Below the pieces are notes generated by a model. The model was not told where the DNA came from, did not search any database, and saw only the letters and a program-made list of their open reading frames with translations. A stretch of DNA of 12,494 nucleotides from an uncultured Spirochaetales bacterium (lineage in GTDB: Bacteria; Spirochaetota; Spirochaetia; Treponematales; Treponemataceae): NCBI GenBank assembly GCA_946061495.1, contig CAMGSV010000053.1, positions 1 to 12,494 of the forward strand, read 5' to 3'. Position numbers and translations under genes: made by a program. Shown here piece by piece: positions 1-7,842 of this stretch. Every line of letters begins with the position of its first letter. The first letter of the stretch is position 1.

Positions 1-1
1 G

Positions 2-1606
2 TTTGTTGACAATATAAAGCCAGGGATTTGGTATCCCTTGGTCTTCGGAGCCATGAACGGCACCATCGCGGTGGTGGTGGAACACATGATTGACTCTAAT
101 GCTCCCTATATCGTCATGATTTTTGTACCTGTTGTCATGGTGCTCGAGATTGTGAGTATTTCTAAAAATCCCTTTTGGATTTATGTATTCATCCTCGGTT
201 CCTTCCTGCTCAACCTAACGGTTCAGTACAACCTGGTGATGGCTGCCCTGGGATTGATTTTGCAGGATGCTATTTTGTCTTTCACTGGGCTGGAATATAG
301 AATCATGATATTCAGTGTCACTATGATTGTCTCCAGTGTGATTGAACTGTTGTTGAAAAAATGGCTTCCCTCCCGAGAACTGCATTTTGTTGCCTATCGG
401 GTGGAAAAAAGCGCCATGCTGGTGGTGTATATGTACATGACGGTCATTGTGCTGATAGCAATTTCTGCGATGGTGTCCCCCGTCATCTTGCAGGCTGCAG
501 GCGATCCACGGCTTTTACAGGCATTCTTCTTTGAGATAATCTTAAAGGATTCATCAATGCTGGCGGGGGGATACATCATTATGTTGTTCTGCTGCCGTGA
601 GGCTCGTCTTGAGCTGAATACTGCCTCTTTGAAAAAGAACTTGCACTGGGAAAAGGAATTTCGGAGCAGTATCCAGAAGAAGGCTCTCTTGAGCTATTCC
701 TACAATGCGGTGAAAGAGCGTCTGGAGACGAATCATCCGGTGTTCACCTCCTATATGCCGAATCCGTGTGCAGCAAATTACTACGTAATGATTAACCATT
801 ATGTTGAGACGCTTGTCCATCCTGATGACCGGGAGCGGGTGCGGGCTGGCTTGATAAACCTGGATGTGGCTCAGAAGCTGGAGCGGAAGATGCTTTCCTG
901 TCAGTTCAGGATGAAGCGGGAGTCCATTGTCTCCCTCCTGTCTGGTGCTGAGGAAGTCGAAAACTTGAAAAATCTGTCGAGTGAGTGGGTTTGGATTGAG
1001 GCACGGGATACCTACATCACGGATATTACCACCGGTGACTTGATTGTGTATGTGGATCTGTTCAATGTGGACGACAAGGTTCAGGAAAAGGAGCAGCTGG
1101 TTACTGCCGCCACCAGGGATGCTCTTACCGGCTTGCTCAACCGTTCCGCTGCGGAGAAAATCATTCATGAACACCTGCGAGACAAGAAGCGTGCTGGTGC
1201 CTTCTTCATCATCGATATGGACAACTTTAAATTGGTGAACGACAGGTTCGGTCATCCAGAAGGTGATGCTCTGCTAAAGAAGATTGCCGCTGCCCTTAAA
1301 GACTCCTTTCGTGCAGAGGACATCATTGCCCGTATGGGAGGGGACGAATTATGCGTTTATGCCCCGGGCATGGATACAGAAGAGACTGTTGCCCAGTGCA
1401 TGGACTCCTTGCTGGCGCGTTGTCGCTTTGAGTATACCAACGAAGCTGGCTCCTTTGTGGTGACTCCTAGTGTGGGGGTGGCTATTTCTTCAGATACAGG
1501 CCACGAGTATTCCCATTTGTATCAATGTGCCGACGAGGCACTGTATGAGGCAAAGGCTGCAGGAAAAAATTGCTGGAGGCTCTATTCTCGGCAAAGAGCT
1601 CGATAA
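2..1606 (+). CDS. Membrane-bound PAS-GGDEF diguanylate cyclase, 5' end missing
   Basis: Probable diguanylate cyclase, making the second messenger c-di-GMP from two GTP. The frame is open to the left edge, so the true start is probably outside the window. An internal TTG at 38 would give 522 residues but has no obvious ribosome binding site. Numbering from that TTG, residues 1-190 hold about five or six hydrophobic helices. Residues 219-345 look PAS-like, with an HPDDRERV stretch at 261-268 typical of PAS ends. The GGDEF domain runs from about 355 to 517, with DALTGLLNR at 361-369, the metal-binding Asp393 in IIDMDNFK, and the active-site loop GGDEL at 434-438. GGDEL is an accepted variant. 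RAED at 425-428, five residues before the loop, matches the RxxD inhibitory product-binding site, so the enzyme is likely active and feedback-inhibited. The membrane module could be a ligand or redox sensor; I do not recognise it. Chemoreceptor genes follow. Confidence 0.9.
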   Translation, partial: FVDNIKPGIWYPLVFGAMNGTIAVVVEHMIDSNAPYIVMIFVPVVMVLEIVSISKNPFWIYVFILGSFLLNLTVQYNLVMAALGLILQDAILSFTGLEYRIMIFSVTMIVSSVIELLLKKWLPSRELHFVAYRVEKSAMLVVYMYMTVIVLIAISAMVSPVILQAAGDPRLLQAFFFEIILKDSSMLAGGYIIMLFCCREARLELNTASLKKNLHWEKEFRSSIQKKALLSYSYNAVKERLETNHPVFTSYMPNPCAANYYVMINHYVETLVHPDDRERVRAGLINLDVAQKLERKMLSCQFRMKRESIVSLLSGAEEVENLKNLSSEWVWIEARDTYITDITTGDLIVYVDLFNVDDKVQEKEQLVTAATRDALTGLLNRSAAEKIIHEHLRDKKRAGAFFIIDMDNFKLVNDRFGHPEGDALLKKIAAALKDSFRAEDIIARMGGDELCVYAPGMDTEETVAQCMDSLLARCRFEYTNEAGSFVVTPSVGVAISSDTGHEYSHLYQCADEALYEAKAAGKNCWRLYSRQRAR

Positions 1607-1614
1607 TTTTTGAG

Positions 1615-1643
1615 TTTACAATTCAAATTTTTACTTATATACT
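1615..1643 (+). promoter_or_regulatory. Sigma70-type promoter of the first chemoreceptor gene
   Basis: TTTACA (1615-1620), a 17-base spacer and TATACT (1638-1643). The predicted transcript start is near 1650, giving a leader of about 70 nt before the ATG at 1719. The same architecture precedes the second receptor gene. The two leaders also share the octamer ATAAGTTA, here at 1690-1697, slightly more than 20 nt before the start codon. Confidence 0.65.
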
Positions 1644-1718
1644 AGATATGTACGGTTATACCGAGTGCTGTTGGAGATGTTGTATGTAAATAAGTTACAC
1701 TTTTCTATGGGAGTGTCT

Positions 1719-3632
1719 ATGAACAAAGCAGTAACAAAGCAATCTTCAAAAGTTCAAAAACGTGATAGCTTGCAGCGTAAATTCGTCGTGCAATCCACCA
1801 TCATTATCATGATGATGTTTATCCTTATTGCCATGATTGTCATGATTCGTATAACCATCAACGATATCCTTGAAAATCAAGAGAAGGTGAATGTGTGCCA
1901 GCTGCTGGCCAATGAGGTGAAGCAGTCCTCCGAGGATTTGACTAATGCCTGCCGTATGTTCATTGTTAGCGGTGGAGATATACTCCATTACAATGAGTAT
2001 AATGACATTGTGGGCTGGCGTTCAGGTGCTGCACCCCGTCCCACCAATTTGTCGGACAATCTTTTTCCCGGAGAAACCATCAGTCTCATGGATTTGCTGG
2101 AGCGTTCTGGCTTTATCCAGTCCGAGCTGGATGCTGTGGAGACAGCCTTGATTGTCTCTGACAACCTTGCGAAGACGGAGATTCAGGCCATGGAAAGCAT
2201 TCGGCTGGGGCATATTGTGGATGGTCCCCAGCGGGCTATTCCTGGTGAGTCAGTGCAGGATTTTGCCATGCGGATTGTCACCAGCGACAGCTACAACTCT
2301 GTTTCCCGACAGATTCTGCATCCCTTGGATGTGTTGAGTGCTGGCATTGCCCAGCGGATGTCGGAAGAAGCCCACGTGATGGATCAAAAGATGTTCCTGT
2401 ACCAGATCATCATGTTTGTGGCGACGATGTTTGTGATGGCCATGATTGTAACCTTCGTAATCTTTCTGCAGCGTTCTCTGCTGAAGCCTATCCTGCAGAC
2501 CTCGAAGGCCCTGAGCGTGGTCAGTTCTGGTGATTTAACCGCCAAGCTAGAGGTGCAGTCCTCCAATGAGGTGGGGCAAATGTTTGCGGACTTCAACAGC
2601 ACCATGGAACATCTGCGCCATCTGATTCGTACCATTCAGGAGTCTACCCAGGCCCTTTCTGCCAGTGGAGAGACCCTTGTTCAGGATATGGTTCAGGCTG
2701 CAAGTGCTATGTACCAGATGGAGGAGACCATTTCCACCGTTACCGATGAGTCCATGACTCAGGCTTCCAGCGTTATGGAGACTACTGGCACGGTGGCCAA
2801 AATCATTGAAATCATCAAGCGGGTGAGCGCCAGTGTGACTGCCCAGGCCTCCAGCGTTACGGAGTCCTCCGCTTCGGTGGAAGAGATGCTGGCCAATATT
2901 TCTTCTATTTCCAACACACTGGAAAAAAGTGATGCGGTGATTCGAGAGCTGGCCTCCGCCACCACCAGTGGCCGGGAGACGGTTTCCCATGCCACCACTG
3001 TTACCCACCGAATAAACGAGGCTTCCGGCAGCTTGATGGAGGCGTCTGGCATCATCCAGCATATTGCCAGCCAAACCAATATGTTGGCCATGAACGCTGC
3101 CATTGAGGCCGCCCACGCTGGTGAGGCGGGACAGGGATTTGCCGTTGTTGCGGACGAAATTCGCAAGCTGGCGGAGGAGTCCAGTACCCAGGGAAAGACC
3201 ATCACCGCCACCCTCAAGCACCTCAGCGGTGACATCAACAGTCTGGATCAGGCAACCCGGACGGTGGAAGAGAAATTTAACGCCATCTTTGGGCTTTCTG
3301 AAAGAATCATGCAGATGAGTTCCCAAATGACCCTGGCCATGCACGAGCAAAATTCAGGAAGCCAGGAGGTCTTGTCTGCCATCAAGGATATCAACACGGT
3401 GACGCTGGAGGTTCGGGAAGGTTCCGATGCGATGCTCCATGGTAGCGAGACGGTGGTAGCTGAAATGGCCCGCCTCAATCAGCTGACAAAGGACATTACC
3501 GCCAGTATGCACGAGATGTCAGGCGGAGCCAGCCAGATTAATGATACGGTGCAGCATGTGAGCAATTTGACGGTGGCAAACAAGGAGAGCATTCAGAAGC
3601 TTTCTGAAGAGATTCAAGTGTTTAAGGTATGA
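1719..3632 (+). CDS. Methyl-accepting chemotaxis protein, first of a tandem pair
   Basis: Transmembrane chemoreceptor that should control the CheA kinase through CheW. The frame stays open upstream to a GTG at 1665, but the ATG at 1719 has GGGAG five bases before it and gives 637 residues, matching its paralogue. Residues 25-46 form the first membrane helix. Residues 47-226 form an extracytoplasmic, mostly helical sensor with QSSEDLTNACRMFIVSGG followed by WRSGAAPRP, resembling four-helix-bundle sensor modules. Residues 227-250 are the second membrane helix, about 251-303 the HAMP domain, and 304-637 the signalling hairpin. The highly conserved tip IASQTNMLAMNAAIEAAHAG lies near 449-468. There is no C-terminal pentapeptide tether; the protein ends in FKV. 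The only cysteines are C60 and C78, both in the sensor and both conserved in the second copy. The ligand is unknown. Confidence 0.95.
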   Translation: MNKAVTKQSSKVQKRDSLQRKFVVQSTIIIMMMFILIAMIVMIRITINDILENQEKVNVCQLLANEVKQSSEDLTNACRMFIVSGGDILHYNEYNDIVGWRSGAAPRPTNLSDNLFPGETISLMDLLERSGFIQSELDAVETALIVSDNLAKTEIQAMESIRLGHIVDGPQRAIPGESVQDFAMRIVTSDSYNSVSRQILHPLDVLSAGIAQRMSEEAHVMDQKMFLYQIIMFVATMFVMAMIVTFVIFLQRSLLKPILQTSKALSVVSSGDLTAKLEVQSSNEVGQMFADFNSTMEHLRHLIRTIQESTQALSASGETLVQDMVQAASAMYQMEETISTVTDESMTQASSVMETTGTVAKIIEIIKRVSASVTAQASSVTESSASVEEMLANISSISNTLEKSDAVIRELASATTSGRETVSHATTVTHRINEASGSLMEASGIIQHIASQTNMLAMNAAIEAAHAGEAGQGFAVVADEIRKLAEESSTQGKTITATLKHLSGDINSLDQATRTVEEKFNAIFGLSERIMQMSSQMTLAMHEQNSGSQEVLSAIKDINTVTLEVREGSDAMLHGSETVVAEMARLNQLTKDITASMHEMSGGASQINDTVQHVSNLTVANKESIQKLSEEIQVFKV

Positions 3633-3663
3633 TACCTGGGGGATGCTGTAAAGATAATAAATA

Positions 3664-3692
3664 TTTACAAAAAAAGACTTTAGTATTATAGT
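3664..3692 (+). promoter_or_regulatory. Sigma70-type promoter of the second chemoreceptor gene
   Basis: TTTACA (3664-3669), 17 bases, then TATAGT (3687-3692). The predicted start is near 3699, giving a leader of about 49 nt. This nearly duplicates the promoter of the preceding receptor gene. The octamer ATAAGTTA recurs at 3716-3723. I see no clear intrinsic terminator between the first receptor's stop (3632) and this promoter, so some read-through is possible. Confidence 0.65.
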
Positions 3693-3747
3693 ATGCTTTC
3701 GGTCTTAAAACGTAGATAAGTTAGGTATCTTTACAGGAGTTTCTTTT

Positions 3748-5658
3748 ATGGAAGGTTCATCTGAACACGTGAATATCAGGCGTGGTCTTTCTCTGCGGCT
3801 CAATTTTACATTACAGTCAATCACTATTCTCTCCATGATGGTGGTGCTGATTGTGATGATTAGTCTGGTGCGCTCCACCATGGACTTGTTGGAACAGGAT
3901 CAGGCCAAGGCCACCGTCTGTCAGCTGCTGGCCACAGAGTTGAAGCAGTCCTCTGAGGATTTGACCAATAGCTGCCGCATGTACATTGTCAGTGGTGGCC
4001 AGGTGGAGCATTGGAATGAGTACCACCACATCCTTGATTGGCGGTCTGGGGCTGTTCCTCGACCTACCAATCTGCCTAAGAACCTGCATCCCGGAGTAAC
4101 CATCGACATGGTGTCCTTGCTGGAGGAGTCTGGCTTTACTGCAGAGGAGCTGTATGTGGTGGATCATGCCCTGTCAGAGTCAAACCGTCTTGCCGTGACA
4201 GAGGTGCAGGCCATGGAGAGTATGCGTCAGGGCAGGTTTGTGGACGGCCCTGAGAAGATGGGGGAGGGAGAGTCCATTCAGGATTTTGCCATGCGCATCG
4301 TTACCAGCGACAGCTACAATGCTATCTCCCATGAGATTCTCAGTCCATTGGATACTCTGGTGGCAGACATTACCGAGCGAATGAGTGATGAGACCATTGC
4401 CTTGAACAAGCGGATGACCGTGTACGAGGTTGTCATGGTAGTTGCGGCTGTTGCCGTTATGCTGAGCATGTCGGTATTCGTCGTATTCCTACGTCGTTCC
4501 CTGCTGGAGCCCATCCTTCAGACGTCAAAGGCCTTGAGCGTCGTTTCTGATAGTGATTTGACCCCCTCCTTGGCTGTAAAGACTCACAACGAGGTGGGGC
4601 AGATGTTCTTGGATTTCAACGTGACCATGGAGCATCTTCGTACCTTGATTCATACCATCCAGACCTCCTCCAGGCGACTTTCCGAGACTGGCTCTGATTT
4701 GGTGCATCATATGTCTGACACGGCAAGCTCTGTGCATCACATGAGCGAGACTATTGCCAACGTGAAGGGGGAGTCCCTGACTCAGGCAGCCAGCGTTGAG
4801 GAGACCTCGGCCACTGTCACCCAGATTATTGAGACTATCAAAAAATTGAACCAGAGTGTGCTTCGGCAGGCAGCCAGCGTCACCCAGTCGTCAGCGTCTG
4901 TTGAGGAGATGGTGGCGAATATCGCCGCAATATCCCAGACACTGGACCGCAGTGACGACAAGATTAAGGCCTTGGCCATGGCTACTACAAAGGGACGGGA
5001 CACCGTTGCAAATGCCACCGAGGTTACGAGAAAAATCAGTGATGCTTCTGGCGGCTTGATGGAGGCATCTGGAATCATCCAGCACATCGCCAGCCAGACA
5101 AACCTTTTGGCCATGAACGCCGCCATTGAGGCCGCCCACGCTGGTGAGGCGGGACAGGGCTTTGCTGTCGTTGCTGACGAAATCCGCAAGCTGGCAGAGG
5201 AGTCCAGTATGCAGGGTAAGGCCATCACCACCACACTGAAAAGTTTGAGTGGTGACATTGCCACCCTTTCTCAGGCTACTCGAACGGTTGAGGAGCAGTT
5301 TAGTACAATCTACAATATGTCCGAGGATATTCTGCAGATGAGTAGCCAGATGAATCTGGCCATGCAGGAGCAGGATTCCGGTAGCCAGGAGGTGCTGGTG
5401 GCCATTCGGGACATCAATGCCGTGACCCAGGAGGTGCGGGCTGGCTCCGACGAGATGCTGCATGGCAGCGAGATTGTGGTGAACGAAATGCGCCGCCTTA
5501 TTCAGCTGACCAATGATATTACTGCCAGCATGAATGATATGGCGACAGATGCTGCGCATATCAACGATACGGTGAAGAACGTCAATAAGCTGACGGTGGA
5601 GAATAAGGATAGCATCCATACCTTGGCTGACGAGATTTACGTGTTCAAGGTGGAATAA
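3748..5658 (+). CDS. Methyl-accepting chemotaxis protein, second of a tandem pair
   Basis: Chemoreceptor of 636 residues, a paralogue of the gene just upstream. The start is the ATG preceded by AGGAG at 3735-3739, eight bases away. The layout is the same: membrane helix at about 22-42, extracytoplasmic helical sensor at 43-223, second membrane helix at about 224-247, HAMP at about 248-300, then the signalling hairpin. The tip IASQTNLLAMNAAIEAAHAG sits at 447-466. The sensors of the two proteins align without gaps and share blocks such as QSSEDLTN, FAMRIVTSDSYN and the PRPTNL segment. They differ most in the middle of the sensor, which suggests related but not identical ligands. As in its neighbour, the only two cysteines (C58 and C76) lie in the sensor, 18 residues apart. 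A QAASV motif recurs at 346-350 and 374-378, exactly four heptads apart, in the adaptation region. The protein ends in FKVE without a receptor-tether pentapeptide. A terminator follows. Confidence 0.95.
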   Translation: MEGSSEHVNIRRGLSLRLNFTLQSITILSMMVVLIVMISLVRSTMDLLEQDQAKATVCQLLATELKQSSEDLTNSCRMYIVSGGQVEHWNEYHHILDWRSGAVPRPTNLPKNLHPGVTIDMVSLLEESGFTAEELYVVDHALSESNRLAVTEVQAMESMRQGRFVDGPEKMGEGESIQDFAMRIVTSDSYNAISHEILSPLDTLVADITERMSDETIALNKRMTVYEVVMVVAAVAVMLSMSVFVVFLRRSLLEPILQTSKALSVVSDSDLTPSLAVKTHNEVGQMFLDFNVTMEHLRTLIHTIQTSSRRLSETGSDLVHHMSDTASSVHHMSETIANVKGESLTQAASVEETSATVTQIIETIKKLNQSVLRQAASVTQSSASVEEMVANIAAISQTLDRSDDKIKALAMATTKGRDTVANATEVTRKISDASGGLMEASGIIQHIASQTNLLAMNAAIEAAHAGEAGQGFAVVADEIRKLAEESSMQGKAITTTLKSLSGDIATLSQATRTVEEQFSTIYNMSEDILQMSSQMNLAMQEQDSGSQEVLVAIRDINAVTQEVRAGSDEMLHGSEIVVNEMRRLIQLTNDITASMNDMATDAAHINDTVKNVNKLTVENKDSIHTLADEIYVFKVE

Positions 5659-5666
5659 TTGATTGG

Positions 5667-5698
5667 AAGGGCGGCCTAGTTTCAGGTCGCCTTTTTTG
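5667..5698 (+). terminator. Intrinsic terminator after the second chemoreceptor
   Basis: An eight-base-pair stem (5670-5677 with 5684-5691, including one G-U pair) closes a six-base loop and is followed by six T at 5692-5697. Flanking A and G residues at 5667-5669 can pair with part of the T run. It lies nine bases after the stop codon and isolates the receptor genes from ettA. Confidence 0.85.
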
Positions 5699-5750
5699 TA
5701 CCTCCAGCTTTGGTCAGGGCGGTTCGCTCCCCCATCCTACAACCGCTCCC

Positions 5751-5779
5751 TCGACACATCCTTCCATTTCCTCTATACT
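5751..5779 (+). promoter_or_regulatory. Promoter of ettA, placed for a leaderless transcript
   Basis: TCGACA (5751-5756), exactly 17 bases, then TATACT (5774-5779). Only seven bases separate the -10 hexamer from the ATG at 5787, so transcription should begin at 5786 or 5787. The GGAG at 5781-5784 is only two bases from the ATG, too close for a normal ribosome binding site, and would lie upstream of the transcript start. Confidence 0.65.
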
Positions 5780-5786
5780 TGGAGCC

Positions 5787-7547
5787 ATGGCTACAACTGT
5801 TGACGACAAGAAGATTATCTATTCCATGAGCCGGGTCTCTCGGACCTACGGAACCAAGACGGTGCTGAAGGACATCAGCATTTCATATTACTACGGGGCG
5901 AAGATTGGCGTGATTGGTGCCAATGGCTCCGGTAAATCCAGCCTGTTCAAGATTTTGGCTGGGGTGGACACCGATTTCACTGGAGAGACGGCAGTGTCTC
6001 CCGGCTATTCCATCGGCTACCTGGAGCAGGAGCCGGAGCTGGAGGCGGGAAAGACCGTCAAGGAGATTGTCAGCGAGGGGGTGAAGGAAGTCACCGACCT
6101 GCTGGCTGAATTCGACCGCATCAATGAGGCTTTTGGCGACCCCGACGCCGACATAGAGAAGCTTTGCGACCAGCAGGCGGCGGTGCAGGAAAAGCTGGAC
6201 GCTCTGGACGCATGGAATCTGGACTCCCGGCTGGAGCTGGCCATGGATGCCCTCCGCTGTCCGCCGCCGGACCAGTGCGTTGACGTGTTGTCTGGTGGTG
6301 AGCGTCGCCGTGTGGCCCTGTGCCGCCTGCTGCTGCAGAAGCCCGACATCCTGCTGTTGGACGAGCCCACCAACCACTTGGACGCTGAGACGGTGGCCTG
6401 GTTGGAGCGGCATCTCCAACAGTACGACGGAACCATTATCGCCATCACCCACGACCGCTACTTCTTGGACAACGTGGCCGGCTGGATTTTGGAGCTGGAC
6501 CGGGGTGAGGGCATTCCCTTCAAGGGCAACTATTCCAGCTGGCTGGAGCAGAAGGAGCGCCGTCTGGCCCTGGAGGAGAAGGGTGAGAGCGAGCGACGCA
6601 AGGCCCTGGCTCGGGAGCTTGAGTGGATTCACATGAGCGCCAAGGGACGCCAGGCCAAGCACAAGGAGCACATCACCAAGTACGAGCAGCTGTTGGCTCA
6701 GGACGGCAAGGCTCAGATCAAGGACACCAAGATATCCATTCCTGCCGGCCCCCGCCTTGGTGGTGTGGTGATTGAGGCCAACGAGCTGAAGAAGGGCTTT
6801 GGCGACCGGCTTTTGTTCGACAACCTCACCTTCACCGTGCCCGCTGGTGCGGTGGTGGGAATCGTTGGGCCCAACGGTGCCGGTAAGACCACCCTGTTCA
6901 AGCTGATTGCCGATGCTGCTGGTCAGACGGTGGAGCGGCTGGATGGAACTCCTGGTGGCGAGAAGCCCGACGGCGGCTCCATCCGGGTGGGCGACACGGT
7001 GAAGCTGGTGTACGTGGACCAGATGCGCAGCCTGCTGGACCCGGACAAGACGGTGTGGGAGCAGCTTTCTGACGGGCTGGACATTATCAAGCTGGGAGCC
7101 GTGGACGAAAAGGGCCGCCCAGTGAACGGAGCCATCCGTGAGGTGAATTCCCGTGCCTACTGCTCCTGGTTCAACTTTGCCGGTGCCGACCAGCAGAAAA
7201 AGGTGGGCGTGCTTTCCGGCGGAGAGCGGAACAGGCTGAACCTGGCGATGATGCTGAAGCAGGGAGCAAACGTGCTGCTGTTGGACGAGCCCACCAACGA
7301 CCTTGACGTGGCCACCATCCGTGCACTGGAGGACGCCATCGAGGACTTTGCCGGCTGCGCCCTCATCGTCAGCCACGACCGCTGGTTCTTGGACAGGGTC
7401 TGCACCCATATCCTGGCCTTTGAGAACAACAGCCAGGTGATGTGGTTCGAGGGCAACTGGAGCGACTACGCTGAGTGGCGGCGCAAGCAGCTGGGTGCCG
7501 ACGCAGACCGCCCCCACAAGACCGTCTACCGCAAGATGGAACGGTAG
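5787..7547 (+). CDS. ettA: EttA-type ABC-F ATPase, energy-dependent translational throttle
   Basis: Cytoplasmic ABC-F protein. Known EttA binds the ribosomal E site and gates the first elongation steps according to the ATP/ADP ratio. The 586 residues carry two ABC domains and no membrane segment. Domain 1 has Walker A GANGSGKSS (44-52), signature LSGGERRR (168-175), Walker B ending DEPTNHLD (192-199, Glu193) and switch His222. Domain 2 has GPNGAGKTT (361-369), LSGGERNR (476-483), DEPTNDLD (500-507, Glu501) and switch His530. An arm-like insertion spans about 95-145. The charged linker at about 250-315 fits the P-site tRNA-interacting motif. The N-terminus matches E. coli EttA from recall (IYSMSRV against VYTMHRV), supporting this start with a few extra residues. 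Two short segments, about 376-397 and 437-451, seem to be insertions relative to the 555-residue E. coli protein. It has its own promoter and downstream hairpin. Confidence 0.93.
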   Translation: MATTVDDKKIIYSMSRVSRTYGTKTVLKDISISYYYGAKIGVIGANGSGKSSLFKILAGVDTDFTGETAVSPGYSIGYLEQEPELEAGKTVKEIVSEGVKEVTDLLAEFDRINEAFGDPDADIEKLCDQQAAVQEKLDALDAWNLDSRLELAMDALRCPPPDQCVDVLSGGERRRVALCRLLLQKPDILLLDEPTNHLDAETVAWLERHLQQYDGTIIAITHDRYFLDNVAGWILELDRGEGIPFKGNYSSWLEQKERRLALEEKGESERRKALARELEWIHMSAKGRQAKHKEHITKYEQLLAQDGKAQIKDTKISIPAGPRLGGVVIEANELKKGFGDRLLFDNLTFTVPAGAVVGIVGPNGAGKTTLFKLIADAAGQTVERLDGTPGGEKPDGGSIRVGDTVKLVYVDQMRSLLDPDKTVWEQLSDGLDIIKLGAVDEKGRPVNGAIREVNSRAYCSWFNFAGADQQKKVGVLSGGERNRLNLAMMLKQGANVLLLDEPTNDLDVATIRALEDAIEDFAGCALIVSHDRWFLDRVCTHILAFENNSQVMWFEGNWSDYAEWRRKQLGADADRPHKTVYRKMER

Positions 7548-7562
7548 GGTATTGATTTGAAG

Positions 7563-7614
7563 AAAGGCCCCTTGATTGTCGCCTGGAAAGCGTCGGTCAG
7601 GGGGCTTTATGTTT
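7563..7614 (+). terminator. Probable terminator after ettA
   Basis: The arms AAAGGCCCCTTGA (7563-7575) and TCAGGGGGCTTT (7597-7608) pair over about 12 bp with one bulged G and one G-T pair. The enclosed segment can form a smaller CGC/GCG hairpin. The T-rich tail (CTTTATGTTT) is weak, so termination may be partial. Confidence 0.6.
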
Positions 7615-7672
7615 CCTGACGTTTAGAATCCTGTCGCTCTCAAAGAAGCGGTCTGGATACAACAGCTAGAAT

Positions 7673-7798
7673 TTACCGGTGGCAATCATTTCCCAGTTCC
7701 TGCACCGTCTCCAGCGGGAGGTTGGTGCAACGTGCCACCATCTGAGCTTGCTCAGCGTAGGCAGGGACGGGAACACCGGGACAGCCGCCTTCTGAGAA
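7673..7798 (-). pseudogene. Possible 3' remnant of a decayed gene
   Basis: The minus strand has a 41-codon open frame ending in TAA at 7673-7675 and bounded upstream by an in-frame TAG at 7799-7801. Its product is protein-like, including YAEQAQMVARCTN and then LPLETVQELGNDCHR. A short charged helix followed by LPLE-V--L resembles, from memory, the C-termini of Rpn/PD-(D/E)XK-type putative transposase families, but this is only a resemblance. No ribosome binding site or good start is evident; an ATG would leave only 22 residues. Chance coding-like sequence is a real alternative. Confidence 0.25.
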
Positions 7799-7806
7799 CT
7801 AGTTTC

Positions 7807-7824
7807 CTCTACTCAGCAGTAGAG
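7807..7824. repeat. Perfect 18-nt hairpin palindrome
   Basis: CTCTACT (7807-7813) and AGTAGAG (7818-7824) are exact inverted repeats around the loop CAGC. There is no T run on either side, so it is not a standard terminator. It lies 18 bases from the larger inverted repeat. Confidence 0.6.
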
Positions 7825-7842
7825 CCAAATTAACGTACCAGT

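Noticed and set aside
1665..1718. Upstream GTG start for the first chemoreceptor
   Set aside because: It has no ribosome binding site. The ATG at 1719 has GGGAG at good spacing and gives a length matching the paralogue.
5883..7517. Long minus-strand open frame opposite ettA (544 codons)
   Set aside because: It mirrors the coding strand of a well-supported ABC-F gene. Its translation is low-complexity, rich in Leu, Val, Gln and His, with no motifs, as expected from high-GC codon bias.
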